The notes: a model not told the origin generated them from the letters alone. 64,000 nt of DNA from Asticcacaulis sp. YBE204 (GCF_000495855.1 NZ_AWGF01000004.1:434001-498000); one strand, 5' to 3'. Shown: positions 9,536 to 19,478, counted from the first letter of the stretch. Numbers and translations are program-made.

Positions 9536-9583
9536 GCGCATTCCGAAAAGTGTGCAACGGTTTTCGGATTCAAATGTGCGACA
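9536..9583 (-). repeat. covarying-hairpin repeat, copy A
   Basis: Read on the minus strand this is CGCACATT..ATCCGAAAA...TTTTCGG-AATGCGC, matching copies at 19512, 20829, 36268 and 48849. It lies 34 bp upstream of the esterase start. The inner arms CCGAAAA and TTTTCGG are perfectly complementary. Confidence 0.75.
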
Positions 9584-9592
9584 AGGCAAAAC

Positions 9593-9624
9593 TTAGAGCT
9601 CGATCCAATCGGATCGGGCTCTAA
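9593..9624. repeat. TTAGAGC dyad next to repeat copy A
   Basis: TTAGAGC and GCTCTAA flank CGATCC-AATC-GGATCG, giving a 13-bp imperfect hairpin. It sits between repeat copy A and the yccF stop codon. A similar TTAG...CTAA dyad lies next to repeat copy D at 36213-36255. It has no run of T on either side, so it is not a classical terminator. Confidence 0.6.
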
Positions 9625-9632
9625 CCGGATGA

Positions 9633-10031
9633 CTACGGCTTTTCAACGACGATCTTGCCGATGGGGGCGAGCGCCAGCCACGCCAGTTGCACGTTTTTGA
9701 CGGCGAATGGAATGCCGATGATCGTCACGGCCTGCGCTACAGCGAGCGTCAGATGCCCCAGCGCGATGTACCAGCCGCCCAGCAGGATCCACACGATATT
9801 GAGGATGCCGCCCGACACACCGGTGCCGAGGTCGTCGCGACCCAGGTGCAGGTCGCGGTCGGCGATCGCCTTGCCGAACGGGAAGAAGCTGAAGCCCGCG
9901 ATACGAAAGGCGGCGCCCGCCCACGGCAGGCCGACGATGGTGATGGCCAGAAGACAGCCGCCCAGACACCAGGCCAGCCCGGTCAGGAAGCCGCCGAAAA
10001 TGAACCACAATATGTTCAGCACAAAGGTCAT
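9633..10031 (-). CDS. YccF domain-containing inner-membrane protein
   Basis: A 132-residue protein with two copies of the YccF motif. The first is LNILWFIFGGFLTGLAWCLGG followed by TIVGLPWAGAAFRIAGFSFFPFGKAI. The second is LNIVWILLGGWYIALGHLTLA followed by TIIGIPFAVKNVQLAWLALAPIG. Each copy holds two hydrophobic segments, so about four membrane spans are predicted. Function of the family is unknown. The ATG at 10029-10031 starts the first repeat directly; the 12 residues upstream are rejected. Confidence 0.88.
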   Translation of the reverse strand: MTFVLNILWFIFGGFLTGLAWCLGGCLLAITIVGLPWAGAAFRIAGFSFFPFGKAIADRDLHLGRDDLGTGVSGGILNIVWILLGGWYIALGHLTLAVAQAVTIIGIPFAVKNVQLAWLALAPIGKIVVEKP

Positions 10032-10258
10032 TGGTTTTCTTTCCGAAAGCGGACGGTGGGCGCGCATTTAAGGGTTGATTTCATTGACGTAACGTCGTTT
10101 TAATCAAGATTATAAAGGGTTTAGCGCTGTGATCACGTTAAATTTCTTTCATAAGCAACGGTATTGGCGTATAACGAAAACCATCTGCAAAAAAACGTTT
10201 TGTAATTGTTGCGACGCGGGGGCGTTGCGTCAAGCTGTATCAGGGTTTGGGCGTAAGG

Positions 10259-10456
10259 ATGAGTGAAATCATCAATCTCAACAAGGCGCGCAAGGCACGT
10301 CGGAAAGATCAAAAGGCGGCGACAGCGGCGCAAAACCGGGTGACTTATGGCATTCCGGCGCGGGAACGGCGAACCGCTATTGAAAACCAACGTCTGGAAG
10401 GACGTAAACTGGATCAGTTGCGCGTTGAAAAAAACGACGCGGATAAAAAGAGTTGA
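10259..10456 (+). CDS. DUF4169 family protein
   Basis: A very basic 65-residue protein beginning SEIINLNKARKARRK, the DUF4169 signature seen across alphaproteobacteria. The rest is a predicted helix rich in Arg, Lys and Gln. No function is known; the charge would suit nucleic-acid or ribosome contact, but that is inference. The ATG at 10259 is used because the conserved family start is MSEIINLNKAR. In many alphaproteobacteria it neighbours a ribbon-helix-helix gene, as it does here. Confidence 0.8.
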   Translation: MSEIINLNKARKARRKDQKAATAAQNRVTYGIPARERRTAIENQRLEGRKLDQLRVEKNDADKKS

Positions 10457-10522
10457 CGTTTCACATCAAACAAAGAACTCTCGATTATCTTAGATATGTC
10501 AGTGGTTTAATGATACCGCAAG

Positions 10523-10541
10523 TACATTTGAAGTAAATGTA
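10523..10541. promoter_or_regulatory. 19-bp palindrome upstream of the RHH gene
   Basis: TACATTT-GAAGT-AAATGTA is a perfect 7-5-7 palindrome in an AT-rich stretch 77 bp upstream of the ribbon-helix-helix gene. It is a plausible operator for autoregulation by that protein. RHH dimers commonly bind short inverted repeats, but the link is inferred. Confidence 0.4.
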
Positions 10542-10617
10542 TCTCTAACGCATACACTAGGGCGGGCATGACGGGACTCATGCTCTTCGGGGGCAACCTG
10601 GGATCAGGAGGGACACT

Positions 10618-10857
10618 ATGCCAGGATTGAAAAAGAGATCGGTTAATCTTGCGGGACACGCGACCTCCGTGGCGCTGGAGCCGGAGTTCTGGGCGGTGCT
10701 GGAAAGCATGGCGCAGGACAAGCGAATCAGTCTGGCGGCGCTGATCGCCGATCTTGATTCGCGGCGCGGCGAAAGTCTGCTGGCCTCGTTCTGCCGCCTG
10801 TCGGCGCTCGCCTTCGTGCAGAGCAAGGGGGCGGCGGTCAAACGCAAGAAGGTTTAG
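10618..10857 (+). CDS. ribbon-helix-helix domain protein
   Basis: A 79-residue protein with the pattern of an RHH_4 type DNA-binding domain: a strand KRSVNLAGHATSVALEP, then helix one EFWAVLESMAQDKRI, then helix two SLAALIADLDSR. Members are short putative DNA-binding proteins paired with DUF4169. The C-terminus is basic (VKRKKV). The start ATG at 10618 follows GGAGGGAC, a strong ribosome binding site. A toxin partner is not visible, so an antitoxin role is not supported. Confidence 0.8.
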   Translation: MPGLKKRSVNLAGHATSVALEPEFWAVLESMAQDKRISLAALIADLDSRRGESLLASFCRLSALAFVQSKGAAVKRKKV

Positions 10858-10956
10858 CGAGGGCCGGACGCGGGGCCCTGTGAATAAGCGCCTCCAAAAC
10901 CGGCGACCTCTCTGTTTCCGTTTGGTTCTATCTTCGGATCGGGCTAAACTGCGATC

Positions 10957-13275
10957 ATGCAGTCAGACGAAACCCAAACCTCACGCCTGTCGATCAGCCA
11001 GCAAGCCTCGGTTAACGGCGCTGGCCGCCCAGCCGACTATTTTCAGGGTCTTAATGCCGAACAGGCTGACGCCGTGCGCTCGACGCAAGGGCCGGTGCTG
11101 GTTCTGGCCGGGGCCGGGACGGGCAAGACGCGGGTGCTGACCACGCGAATCGCCCATATCCTCAATCAGGGTCTGGCGAAGCCGTGGGAAATCCTCTGCG
11201 TCACCTTCACCAACAAGGCGGCACGGGAGATGCGCGAGCGGGCCGAGCGCCTGATCGGCCCGTCGGCCAGCGACCTGTCGAACCTCGGTACCTTCCACTC
11301 GATCGCCGCGCAAATCTTGCGCCGTCACGCCGATCTGGTCGGGCTGAAATCGAGCTTCAACATCATCGACGACGACGACCAGACGCGCCTCCTCAAGCAG
11401 ATCATGGAGGCGCGCCGCATCGACGTGAAGCGCTTCCCGCCCAAGGTCATGGCGCACTTCCTCGATCAGTGGAAGAACAAGGGCCTGACGCCGGACAAGG
11501 TCCTGAAAATGACCGCGGACGAAGGCGCGCAATTCGCCTCCAATACGGGCGCGCAAATCTATGCCGAGTATCAGGAGCGGATGCGGGTGCTCAACGCCTG
11601 CGATTTCGGCGATTTGTTGCTGCACACGCTGAAAATCCTGACCGAACATCCGGACATTCTGGCGCAGTACCACCGGCGCTTCAAATATGTGCTGGTCGAC
11701 GAATATCAGGACACCAATGTCGCGCAGTATCTGTGGCTCAGGCTGCTGACCAATGCCGACCGCAACCTGTGCTGCGTCGGTGACGACGATCAGTCGATCT
11801 ATGGCTGGCGCGGGGCTGAGGTCGATAATATCCTGAAATTCGAGCGCGACTATCCGGGGGCCAAGGTCATCCGGCTGGAGCGCAATTACCGCTCGACCCA
11901 GCATATCCTGTCGGCGGCCTCGGGCCTGATCATGTCGAACAGCGCGCGTCTGGGTAAGACGCTGTTCACCGATCAGCAGGGTGGCGAAAAGGTCCGCGTC
12001 AACGGTTTGTGGGACGGGGCTGCCGAGGCCCAGAACGTCGCCGAGGACATCGAGCGCCTGAAAAAGCAGGGCCGTAAATATCAGGACATGGCCGTGCTGG
12101 TACGCGCTTCTTTCCAGATGCGGGCGTTTGAAGAGCGGTTTTTGATGCTGCAAATCCCCTACACGGTGGTTGGCGGCCCGCGCTTTTTCGAGCGTGCCGA
12201 AATCCGCGACGCCCTGGCCTATCTGCGCCTGATCCAGTCGCCGGACGACGATCTGGCCTTCGAGCGCATCGTCAATGTCCCCAAACGCGGGATCGGCGAC
12301 GCCACGGTGCAGAAGCTTCTGATGCAGGCGCGGCTGGCCGGGCAGAGCGTCATGGCCGCCGTGCGCGATCTGGTGCAGACGGACGAATTGCCGACGCGGA
12401 CAAAGACGCCGCTGATCGCCTTTTTGCGCGACTACAGCAAGTGGGCCGGTCTGGTCGCGACGACATCGCACGACAACCTGCTCGACGTGGTCCTGACCGA
12501 CAGCGGCTATTACGACATGCAGCGCGCCGACAAGGTATCGGGGGCCACGCGCATCGACAACCTCAAGGAAATGATGAACTCCATGCAGGATTTCGATAAT
12601 CTCGAATCCTATCTGGAACACGTGTCGCTGGTCATGGACATAGAGGGCAAGGGCGGCGACGACACGGTGCGCATCTCGACCCTGCACGCGGCCAAGGGGC
12701 TGGAATTCCCCGTCGTCTTCCTGCCGGGGTGGGAGGAGGGCGTGTTTCCGTCGCAGCGCGCGCTGGACGAGGGTGGGTTGAAGAGTCTGGAGGAAGAGCG
12801 GCGGCTGGCCTATGTCGGTCTGACGCGGGCACGCGAACTGGCCAAGGTCAGTTTCGTCGCCAACCGGCAGGTCTTCGGGCGCTGGACAAACCAGATACCG
12901 TCGCGCTTCGTCGATGAAATGCCGATCGACCACGTCGAGGCTTCGTCGCAGACCGGCTATAATCAGGCCGGCTGGCAATCGCAGGAATCGCGCTGGGATC
13001 GCGCGGGCTATCAGCCGAACCACGAGAAGAAGGCCGACAGCTTCAGCGATCGCCTGTCGGGTGTGGATATGAGCCGGCTGGAGCGCAAGCCTACCCCGCA
13101 CCGCATCGCGCCCTCGAAACCGCAGCCATCGAAGGGGTTCACCATCGGCACACGCGTCTTCCACAGCAAGTTCGGCTATGGCGAGGTGATGGCGACCGAG
13201 GGCAACAAGCTGATCGTCGATTTCGATATCTCGGGCGAGAAGAAGGTCATCGATAGCTTCGTGGAAAAGGCGTGA
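10957..13275 (+). CDS. uvrD: UvrD/PcrA-type ATP-dependent DNA helicase
   Basis: A 772-residue superfamily 1A 3'-5' helicase acting in nucleotide excision and mismatch repair. Motifs in order: Q-motif LNAEQADAV (about 30), Walker A GAGTGKTR, FTNKAAREM, DEYQDTN (motif II), DDDQSIYGWRGA (motif III), RLERNYRST (motif IV), STLHAAKGLEFPVVFLPG (motif V) and VGLTRAR (motif VI). The C-terminus (about 720-772) holds the Tudor-like RNA-polymerase-binding segment with RVFHSKFGYGEV. A cyclophilin gene starts 2 bp after its stop. Confidence 0.93.
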   Translation: MQSDETQTSRLSISQQASVNGAGRPADYFQGLNAEQADAVRSTQGPVLVLAGAGTGKTRVLTTRIAHILNQGLAKPWEILCVTFTNKAAREMRERAERLIGPSASDLSNLGTFHSIAAQILRRHADLVGLKSSFNIIDDDDQTRLLKQIMEARRIDVKRFPPKVMAHFLDQWKNKGLTPDKVLKMTADEGAQFASNTGAQIYAEYQERMRVLNACDFGDLLLHTLKILTEHPDILAQYHRRFKYVLVDEYQDTNVAQYLWLRLLTNADRNLCCVGDDDQSIYGWRGAEVDNILKFERDYPGAKVIRLERNYRSTQHILSAASGLIMSNSARLGKTLFTDQQGGEKVRVNGLWDGAAEAQNVAEDIERLKKQGRKYQDMAVLVRASFQMRAFEERFLMLQIPYTVVGGPRFFERAEIRDALAYLRLIQSPDDDLAFERIVNVPKRGIGDATVQKLLMQARLAGQSVMAAVRDLVQTDELPTRTKTPLIAFLRDYSKWAGLVATTSHDNLLDVVLTDSGYYDMQRADKVSGATRIDNLKEMMNSMQDFDNLESYLEHVSLVMDIEGKGGDDTVRISTLHAAKGLEFPVVFLPGWEEGVFPSQRALDEGGLKSLEEERRLAYVGLTRARELAKVSFVANRQVFGRWTNQIPSRFVDEMPIDHVEASSQTGYNQAGWQSQESRWDRAGYQPNHEKKADSFSDRLSGVDMSRLERKPTPHRIAPSKPQPSKGFTIGTRVFHSKFGYGEVMATEGNKLIVDFDISGEKKVIDSFVEKA

Positions 13276-13277
13276 TC

Positions 13278-14084
13278 ATGAAAGCTTTGGGGGGATTGAT
13301 TGTGGGCTTGATGATCGCTGCCGGTCCGGTGGCGGCGCAGGACTGGAAGCCGCTCGATACGGATAATACGCTGATCGTCGAAACGACCAAGGGCCGGGTG
13401 CTGATCGAATTGCGGCCCGATATGGCGCCTCAGGCGGTCGCGCGTATCAAAACCCTGACGCGGCGCGGGTTCTATGACGGGCTGTTATTCCATCGTGTGG
13501 TCGATCATTTCGTGGCGCAAACCGGTAATCCGAACAATAAGGACGGCGGCAAGAGCGATCTGCCCAACCTGCCACTGGAAGCGATTTTCAAGCTGAGCGA
13601 CGCCGTGCCGCATACGGTGGTGGCTCGACCACAAGGGGCGACGACAGGCTTTATCGGGGCGACGCCCTATGTGGCGATGACCGACCGTCACATGCCGCCG
13701 GGCAGCGTGCGGGCGTGGGGAACGCACTGTCGGGGCGTGATAGGCATGGGGCGTGATGATATGCCCAAGGACTCTGCCAACAGCGAACTCTATATCATGC
13801 GCGATACCGTGCCGCGGCTCGACCGCGACTATACGGTGGTCGGGCGGGTTGTCGAAGGTTTCGAGGCGCTTGGTGCGCTGGCTATCGGTGCCCCCCCAAC
13901 GCAACCCGACGCCATGAAACGCGTGCGTGTGCTGGCCGACGTACCCGCGAGCGAGCGTCCGGAACTTGAGATCATGGACGTCAGCGGTCCGGCGTTTGCG
14001 GCTCTGGTCGCTGCGAAGTGGACCGAAAAGGGCGCTGATTTTTCGGTGTGCGACCTCGATGTGCCGGTTAGGAAACTGCCATGA
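13278..14084 (+). CDS. exported peptidyl-prolyl cis-trans isomerase (cyclophilin type)
   Basis: A 268-residue protein with a signal peptide ending VAAQ near residue 20, so it should be periplasmic. The cyclophilin core includes ETTKGRVLIELRPDMAPQAV, FYDGLLFHRVVDHFVAQTG (the FxxxxFHRV..F.Q signature) and later RGVIGMGRDD and NSELYIMRD. A loop of about 50 residues between these blocks is longer than in PpiA. The ATG at 13278 lies just after the helicase stop and the gene overlaps the next by 4 bp, so all three are probably one operon. Confidence 0.88.
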   Translation: MKALGGLIVGLMIAAGPVAAQDWKPLDTDNTLIVETTKGRVLIELRPDMAPQAVARIKTLTRRGFYDGLLFHRVVDHFVAQTGNPNNKDGGKSDLPNLPLEAIFKLSDAVPHTVVARPQGATTGFIGATPYVAMTDRHMPPGSVRAWGTHCRGVIGMGRDDMPKDSANSELYIMRDTVPRLDRDYTVVGRVVEGFEALGALAIGAPPTQPDAMKRVRVLADVPASERPELEIMDVSGPAFAALVAAKWTEKGADFSVCDLDVPVRKLP

Positions 14085-14440
14085 GCGGTGAATGGACCGT
14101 CTGGGGCAAGGTGCGGGCGCGGGAGACAGCCGAAGGGCTGGAACTGTATATCGACGGTCTGACGACGCAGGCCAAGTATTACAAGCCCTTAGTCTATGAG
14201 TTTTTCCGTAAGGAATGGCGCGGGTCGCGTCCGGCGTGGGGCGATCATGCGGTGGAAATCCGAATGGAGCATATCGGCGATCCGCCGTGGATGGACCTCG
14301 ACAATCTGGCCAAGGCTTTGCTCGATGCGATCAAGGGGTTCGTGTTTCACGACGACAGTCAGGTGGCGCGATTACTGGTCGAACGCTTCGAGGGCGAACG
14401 CGAACAAATCCATATCCGGGTCTATGCGTTGAAGCGGTAG
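14081..14440 (+). CDS. RusA-like crossover-junction endodeoxyribonuclease
   Basis: A 119-residue protein with the RusA metal-binding pattern: Asp72 and Asp74 in PWMDLDNLAK, Lys78, Asp82, and the FHDDSQV motif at 89-95. RusA enzymes cut Holliday junctions as dimers and usually occur in lambdoid prophages. Here the gene overlaps the cyclophilin gene (ATGA) and follows the helicase, with no phage genes near. It is about the length of E. coli RusA (120). The role is inferred from the motif only. Confidence 0.8.
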   Translation: MSGEWTVWGKVRARETAEGLELYIDGLTTQAKYYKPLVYEFFRKEWRGSRPAWGDHAVEIRMEHIGDPPWMDLDNLAKALLDAIKGFVFHDDSQVARLLVERFEGEREQIHIRVYALKR

Positions 14441-14447
14441 CACCTTT

Positions 14448-14629
14448 ACCTCCCCAGTTTACTGGGGAGCCGGGCGGCCGGTGCCGGGGACCGCACGACG
14501 CGCGAAGCGCTAGATGCGGTGGTGGGGGCTCGCGAAGCGGAAGCAGATATGGTGTTTCCTCTGTTCCGAGCCCCCCTCCGTTTCGTCGCTTTCGCTCCGA
14601 TCCACCTCCCCCGGCACGCCGGGGGAGTA
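14448..14629. repeat. GC-rich double-hairpin intergenic repeat, type A (copy R2)
   Basis: Two end hairpins, CTCCCCAG-TTTA-CTGGGGAG (14450-14469) and CTCCCCCGG-CACG-CCGGGGGAG (14606-14627), bound a middle with matching GGGGGCTCG and CGAGCCCCC arms. It fills the gap between two convergent genes, rusA-like and the serine hydrolase. Such an arrangement could stop transcription from both sides. Confidence 0.8.
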
Positions 14630-14634
14630 AAGAC

Positions 14635-16815
14635 CTAACCCCACGGCGTTAGTGCACCCCAAGCCATCAGCAGAATCGCATAACAGAGCCAACCAAGATT
14701 GAGCGCCGTATGCGCCGCCTTTTGCCATAGGGCCCAGCCGTCGGCGTGGTAATTGGCTTCTTCATAGACGCGATAGAGGTTGCCCAACTGAAACAGGGTC
14801 GCCAGAGACGCCAGCACCGCCATGCCCGACGCCATCTGCAACTGACCGCTAGGCCAGCGCGTGAACAGGGCGCTGGGGTCGCCATCGAGGCTCGATTTCC
14901 AGCTTTGGAACATGGCGATGGCCAGAATCCACACAGCAGCGGTGGCGTAGGATATCCAAGTCGCCATGATCTGAGGATCGGTCGGGTGCTCGCGCTGACC
15001 GATGCGGCTGAGGCCCATCAGCACCATGACGCACGACCCCAGCATCAGGCCGGTCATGGAATAGAGAAAATCGGGGGTATGATACCAGGCGACGCGCTCG
15101 AACCGCGCCATATTGGCCGAGGTCTCGAACGCGGTGGCCTTGCCGCCCTGTGGCTTGAACAGGAAATGCAGGTTCTCGAAGCCGATCTGCGGCCCCAGCG
15201 GGTTCATTTCCTGCGGGATGAAGAAGCCGCGCGCCGAGGTGGTGACGAAGGCCGAGGCTCCATCCTGCGCCGCTACGATCAGGCGGCCGTCATTGTCGAC
15301 ATCGACCTCGACCGTGTTGATCAGGCGGGTTACCGCGCCCTCAAGCCCGCCGAACGCCCGACGAGACGAGACATAGGTGCCGCTGACAGCGTCGAAATAG
15401 GCCGGGTTCTGGGCATAGGTTTGCGCGGGCAGGCGTGGGCCACCAGAACCCGCGCCTTCCAAATGACGGATCAGAAGTTCCGGATAGGCGCGCGTCAGGG
15501 TATCGCCGGTTTCGGTATTGGCGGCGATGAAGATTCCGATGCCCAGTTCCGGCACGAGGATCATATTGGCGTTGAACCACAAGGTCGCGCCGGAATGACC
15601 GTAGGTCTGGCGGCCCTGCGCGGTTTCGCCGATGCGGAAGCCGGACGCCCAGCCGTTATAACCATTGGGCATGCGCAGCAGGGGCGATCGGAAGGCCTTG
15701 GTCGAACCGGCGTCGAACAGCTGGACGCCGTTCAGTTGCCCGTCGCCGAGCAGCAGCGACATGTAGCGGCCCATGTCGGCGGCGGTCGATGACCCGCTCA
15801 GGGCCCCGGCCAGCGGCAGGGCGAAGTCGAACGGCTGGGTTTTCCACGTCGCGCCGTCCCAGCTGTAGCCTTGCGAAAGGCGGCCCGACAGCGACGCCGG
15901 CATCGGCGCGGGCAGGCCTTCGGCCGAGGCGGAGGCGTTGATCAGAGCGGGGTCGTAGGGTTCGCGCAGGGTGGTCGAATTGAGGCCCAGTGGCCGGAAA
16001 ATCCGGGCCTCCATCAGGGTCGGGACATCGGCAGCCTTGGCGGTGTGGGCGGCAGCGCGGGCGGCGAGCGCCGCGCCGTAGTTGGAATAGCTGGCGAAAT
16101 CGCCCGGTTCGCGCACCCGGTCCGGGGCATGGCGGCGGAAATAGGTGTCGGTCGATTCGATGCGCCCCTGATCGAGGCGGAACAGATGGCCAAGTGCGGA
16201 GTCTTCGAACCCGCCGGTATGGGCCATCAGGTCTCGCATCCGGAGCGGCTTCGTATAGCGGCGGTCGTCGCGGAAAATATCGGGCGGAAGGTAGGCGGAG
16301 ACGGGGCCGTCGAGTTTCAATCGTCCGGCTTCGATCTCCTGCCGCGCGACGATCCAACTGAAGGTCTTGGTGATAGAGCCGATGCGAAACAGGCTGGCAT
16401 TGCCGTCGACCGCATGACGCGGCGACAGGCGGTCGTAGCCGTAGCCCTTGATCAGGACGGGCGCGTCACCTTGCACCACGGCGACGGTGACGCCCATGAC
16501 GTGGTCGCGCTGCATGAGCGCCGGGATCAGGGCATCGGTGAAGTTCTCGATGTCTTCTGCGCTGACCGGTGTGCCGGTGATGCGATTGACGACCAGCGGC
16601 GGCGCAGGCGCAACGGTCACGCGTGGCGCGATGCGGCGTCTGGGTGTCGGATTGACCGGTGCCGGCGGGGTTTCGACAGCGGCCACCGGCACGTCGACCG
16701 GCGGCGGCATGGCAGCTGTAAAGGCCCCGACGGGCCACAGGGCAGTGATCACGCCCGCGATAAGGGGCAAGTGATGTTTGGTTAATTTAATGAGCGAAGC
16801 GTGAAACCCGGACAT
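14635..16815 (-). CDS. serine hydrolase (class C beta-lactamase/PBP-like) with C-terminal membrane domain
   Basis: A 726-residue protein. Residues 1-35 hold a signal or anchor, and 36-75 are Pro-rich. Residues about 90-470 form a beta-lactamase-like domain with the three active-site motifs SITK (Ser147, Lys150), YSN (243-245) and HSG in YGHSGATL. After a middle domain (about 480-600) there are about four hydrophobic segments up to residue 726. This layout matches large membrane-bound serine hydrolases of unknown substrate. D-aminopeptidase or esterase activity is more likely than antibiotic hydrolysis. It is convergent with the rusA-like gene across repeat R2. Confidence 0.85.
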   Translation of the reverse strand: MSGFHASLIKLTKHHLPLIAGVITALWPVGAFTAAMPPPVDVPVAAVETPPAPVNPTPRRRIAPRVTVAPAPPLVVNRITGTPVSAEDIENFTDALIPALMQRDHVMGVTVAVVQGDAPVLIKGYGYDRLSPRHAVDGNASLFRIGSITKTFSWIVARQEIEAGRLKLDGPVSAYLPPDIFRDDRRYTKPLRMRDLMAHTGGFEDSALGHLFRLDQGRIESTDTYFRRHAPDRVREPGDFASYSNYGAALAARAAAHTAKAADVPTLMEARIFRPLGLNSTTLREPYDPALINASASAEGLPAPMPASLSGRLSQGYSWDGATWKTQPFDFALPLAGALSGSSTAADMGRYMSLLLGDGQLNGVQLFDAGSTKAFRSPLLRMPNGYNGWASGFRIGETAQGRQTYGHSGATLWFNANMILVPELGIGIFIAANTETGDTLTRAYPELLIRHLEGAGSGGPRLPAQTYAQNPAYFDAVSGTYVSSRRAFGGLEGAVTRLINTVEVDVDNDGRLIVAAQDGASAFVTTSARGFFIPQEMNPLGPQIGFENLHFLFKPQGGKATAFETSANMARFERVAWYHTPDFLYSMTGLMLGSCVMVLMGLSRIGQREHPTDPQIMATWISYATAAVWILAIAMFQSWKSSLDGDPSALFTRWPSGQLQMASGMAVLASLATLFQLGNLYRVYEEANYHADGWALWQKAAHTALNLGWLCYAILLMAWGALTPWG

Positions 16816-16839
16816 TGTTGGCTTTCCGCGGGAGGGCCG

Positions 16840-17337
16840 TTATTTTTTGCGGAACTGATCGAGCGACACGACCTTGGGTGCATCGTCGCTGTCGATCTTT
16901 TCAGGGGTGGCGACCGGAGTATCTTCGATCTCGGCGGCGAGGTCGTCATTGGCCTCTTCGGCTTCCTCGACCTCGAATTCGAGGATGAACTGGACGCTGG
17001 GGTCGTAGAAGCGCGTGATCGCGGCATAGGGAAAACGCAGAACCTTGGGCATGCCGCCGAAGCTAAGGGTGACACTGACTCGGTCCTGTTCGACCTTGAG
17101 GTCGCGAAACTGATGCTGGAGGACGATGGTGATGTCCTTTGGATAGCGCAGCAACAGATCGTCGGGGATCGACACGCCTTCGGCGCGGGTCAGAAAGGTC
17201 ACGTAGAAGTGGTGGTCGCCGGGCAGGCCGCCGGGTTGCGCCGCTCGCAAAAGCGCCTGACGTATGACACCGCGCAGGGCCTCCTGAGTCAGGTTGGCGT
17301 AATCCATATGGTCGATCACGGGCGGGGCTTCGGACAT
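16840..17337 (-). CDS. sspB: ClpXP adaptor SspB (alpha type)
   Basis: A 165-residue SspB-alpha adaptor that delivers ssrA-tagged proteins to ClpXP. The folded peptide-binding domain covers about residues 8-125 (IDYANLTQEALRGVIRQAL-like start, then FYVTFLT, IVLQHQF and VTLSFGGMPKVLRFPYAAI). A charged linker follows, and the C-terminus VVSLDQFRKK is the ClpX-binding tail. The ATG at 17335-17337 gives MSEAPPVID; the frame upstream to 17439 has no family character. The tmRNA gene encoding its target tag lies just upstream on the same strand. Confidence 0.9.
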   Translation of the reverse strand: MSEAPPVIDHMDYANLTQEALRGVIRQALLRAAQPGGLPGDHHFYVTFLTRAEGVSIPDDLLLRYPKDITIVLQHQFRDLKVEQDRVSVTLSFGGMPKVLRFPYAAITRFYDPSVQFILEFEVEEAEEANDDLAAEIEDTPVATPEKIDSDDAPKVVSLDQFRKK

Positions 17338-17464
17338 GACGGTAACTTCGGCAACGGAGGAATAGCCAAAAGACTTAGCACGTCGCAGGCGAAACAAAAC
17401 AGCAAAAATGCCCCTGTCCCCGCGAAAATGGAGGGTCAAGGTTCTGGAAAAAAATGAAATGGAA

Positions 17465-17778
17465 AAGTGATGGGGTTCTGTTGCCAGGCCCCCATCGGGC
17501 CCCGCCTGGAGGGCTTATTCCCCAGGAGTTTAGGTGGATTTACTCCGCCGCATTACGCAGCAAGAGCGACATCCGAAGCGAAGTTATCGTTCGCAACTAG
17601 AATTTTGGGCTGATCAAGGCGGCCCAAACCTGGAGAAGGCTACACCTTTACACGTCTGTCGATGCTGATCGGCCCCATGATGTCCCGTAAGGGAGAGATG
17701 GTGGAGCCGCCGGGAATCGCACCCGGGTCCAGTCCGCTTATTACGTGGGCGTTTATCCCCATAGATCCCGAAGGAACA
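17465..17778 (-). ncRNA. ssrA: two-piece (circularly permuted) tmRNA
   Basis: Read on the minus strand, the acceptor piece comes first, with a T-arm-like CCGGG-TGCGATT-CCCGG and a 3' end CGGCTCCACCA (CCA at 17699-17701). A short spacer follows, then the coding piece starts GGGGCCG at 17676. GGGGCCG pairs with CGGCTCC to make a 7-bp acceptor stem with one G-U. The tag frame at 17553-17594 reads ANDNFASDVALAA then TAA, so with the charged alanine the tag is AANDNFASDVALAA. This is the arrangement known for alphaproteobacterial tmRNA. The outer limits are approximate. Confidence 0.93.
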
Positions 17779-17783
17779 GTCTG

Positions 17784-17789
17784 AATATA
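17784..17789 (-). promoter_or_regulatory. putative -10 box of the tmRNA gene
   Basis: The minus-strand hexamer TATATT lies just upstream of the acceptor piece, in a stretch reading GCCTATATTCAGACTG. A start of transcription near 17777 would suit the RNA. The -35 box is not clear, so this is a tentative call. Confidence 0.4.
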
Positions 17790-17835
17790 GGCGCTCTGCG
17801 GTTATTAAGAAAGAGGGGCGGGGGCTCATGCACAT

Positions 17836-17865
17836 AAAAAAGCCGTCCGCAGTTAAGCGGACGGC
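17836..17865 (-). terminator. rho-independent terminator of the aldehyde dehydrogenase gene
   Basis: On the minus strand GCCGTCCGC-TTAACT-GCGGACGGC forms a perfect 9-bp stem followed by TTTTTT. It lies 95 bp after the dehydrogenase stop codon and insulates the tmRNA promoter downstream. Confidence 0.9.
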
Positions 17866-17960
17866 CAATAGCACGACCTCAGGGGCTTGTGGGGGGACTA
17901 CCCGCTTCGGGACAAAGCGTCGTGCGTCAGGGCGTCCGGGAGAGACGCCCTGTATCCGAA

Positions 17961-19478
<1,518 letters not shown>

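Noticed and set aside
10618..10857. Antitoxin of a toxin-antitoxin pair
   Set aside because: The RHH protein has no toxin-like neighbour; the DUF4169 gene beside it is not a known toxin family.
10981..13164. 727-codon minus-strand frame opposite uvrD
   Set aside because: All helicase motifs are on the plus strand; the reverse frame has none and no ribosome binding site.
14081..14440. Prophage remnant around the RusA-like gene
   Set aside because: No integrase, structural or lysis genes, no attachment repeats, and the gene is coupled to a cyclophilin gene.
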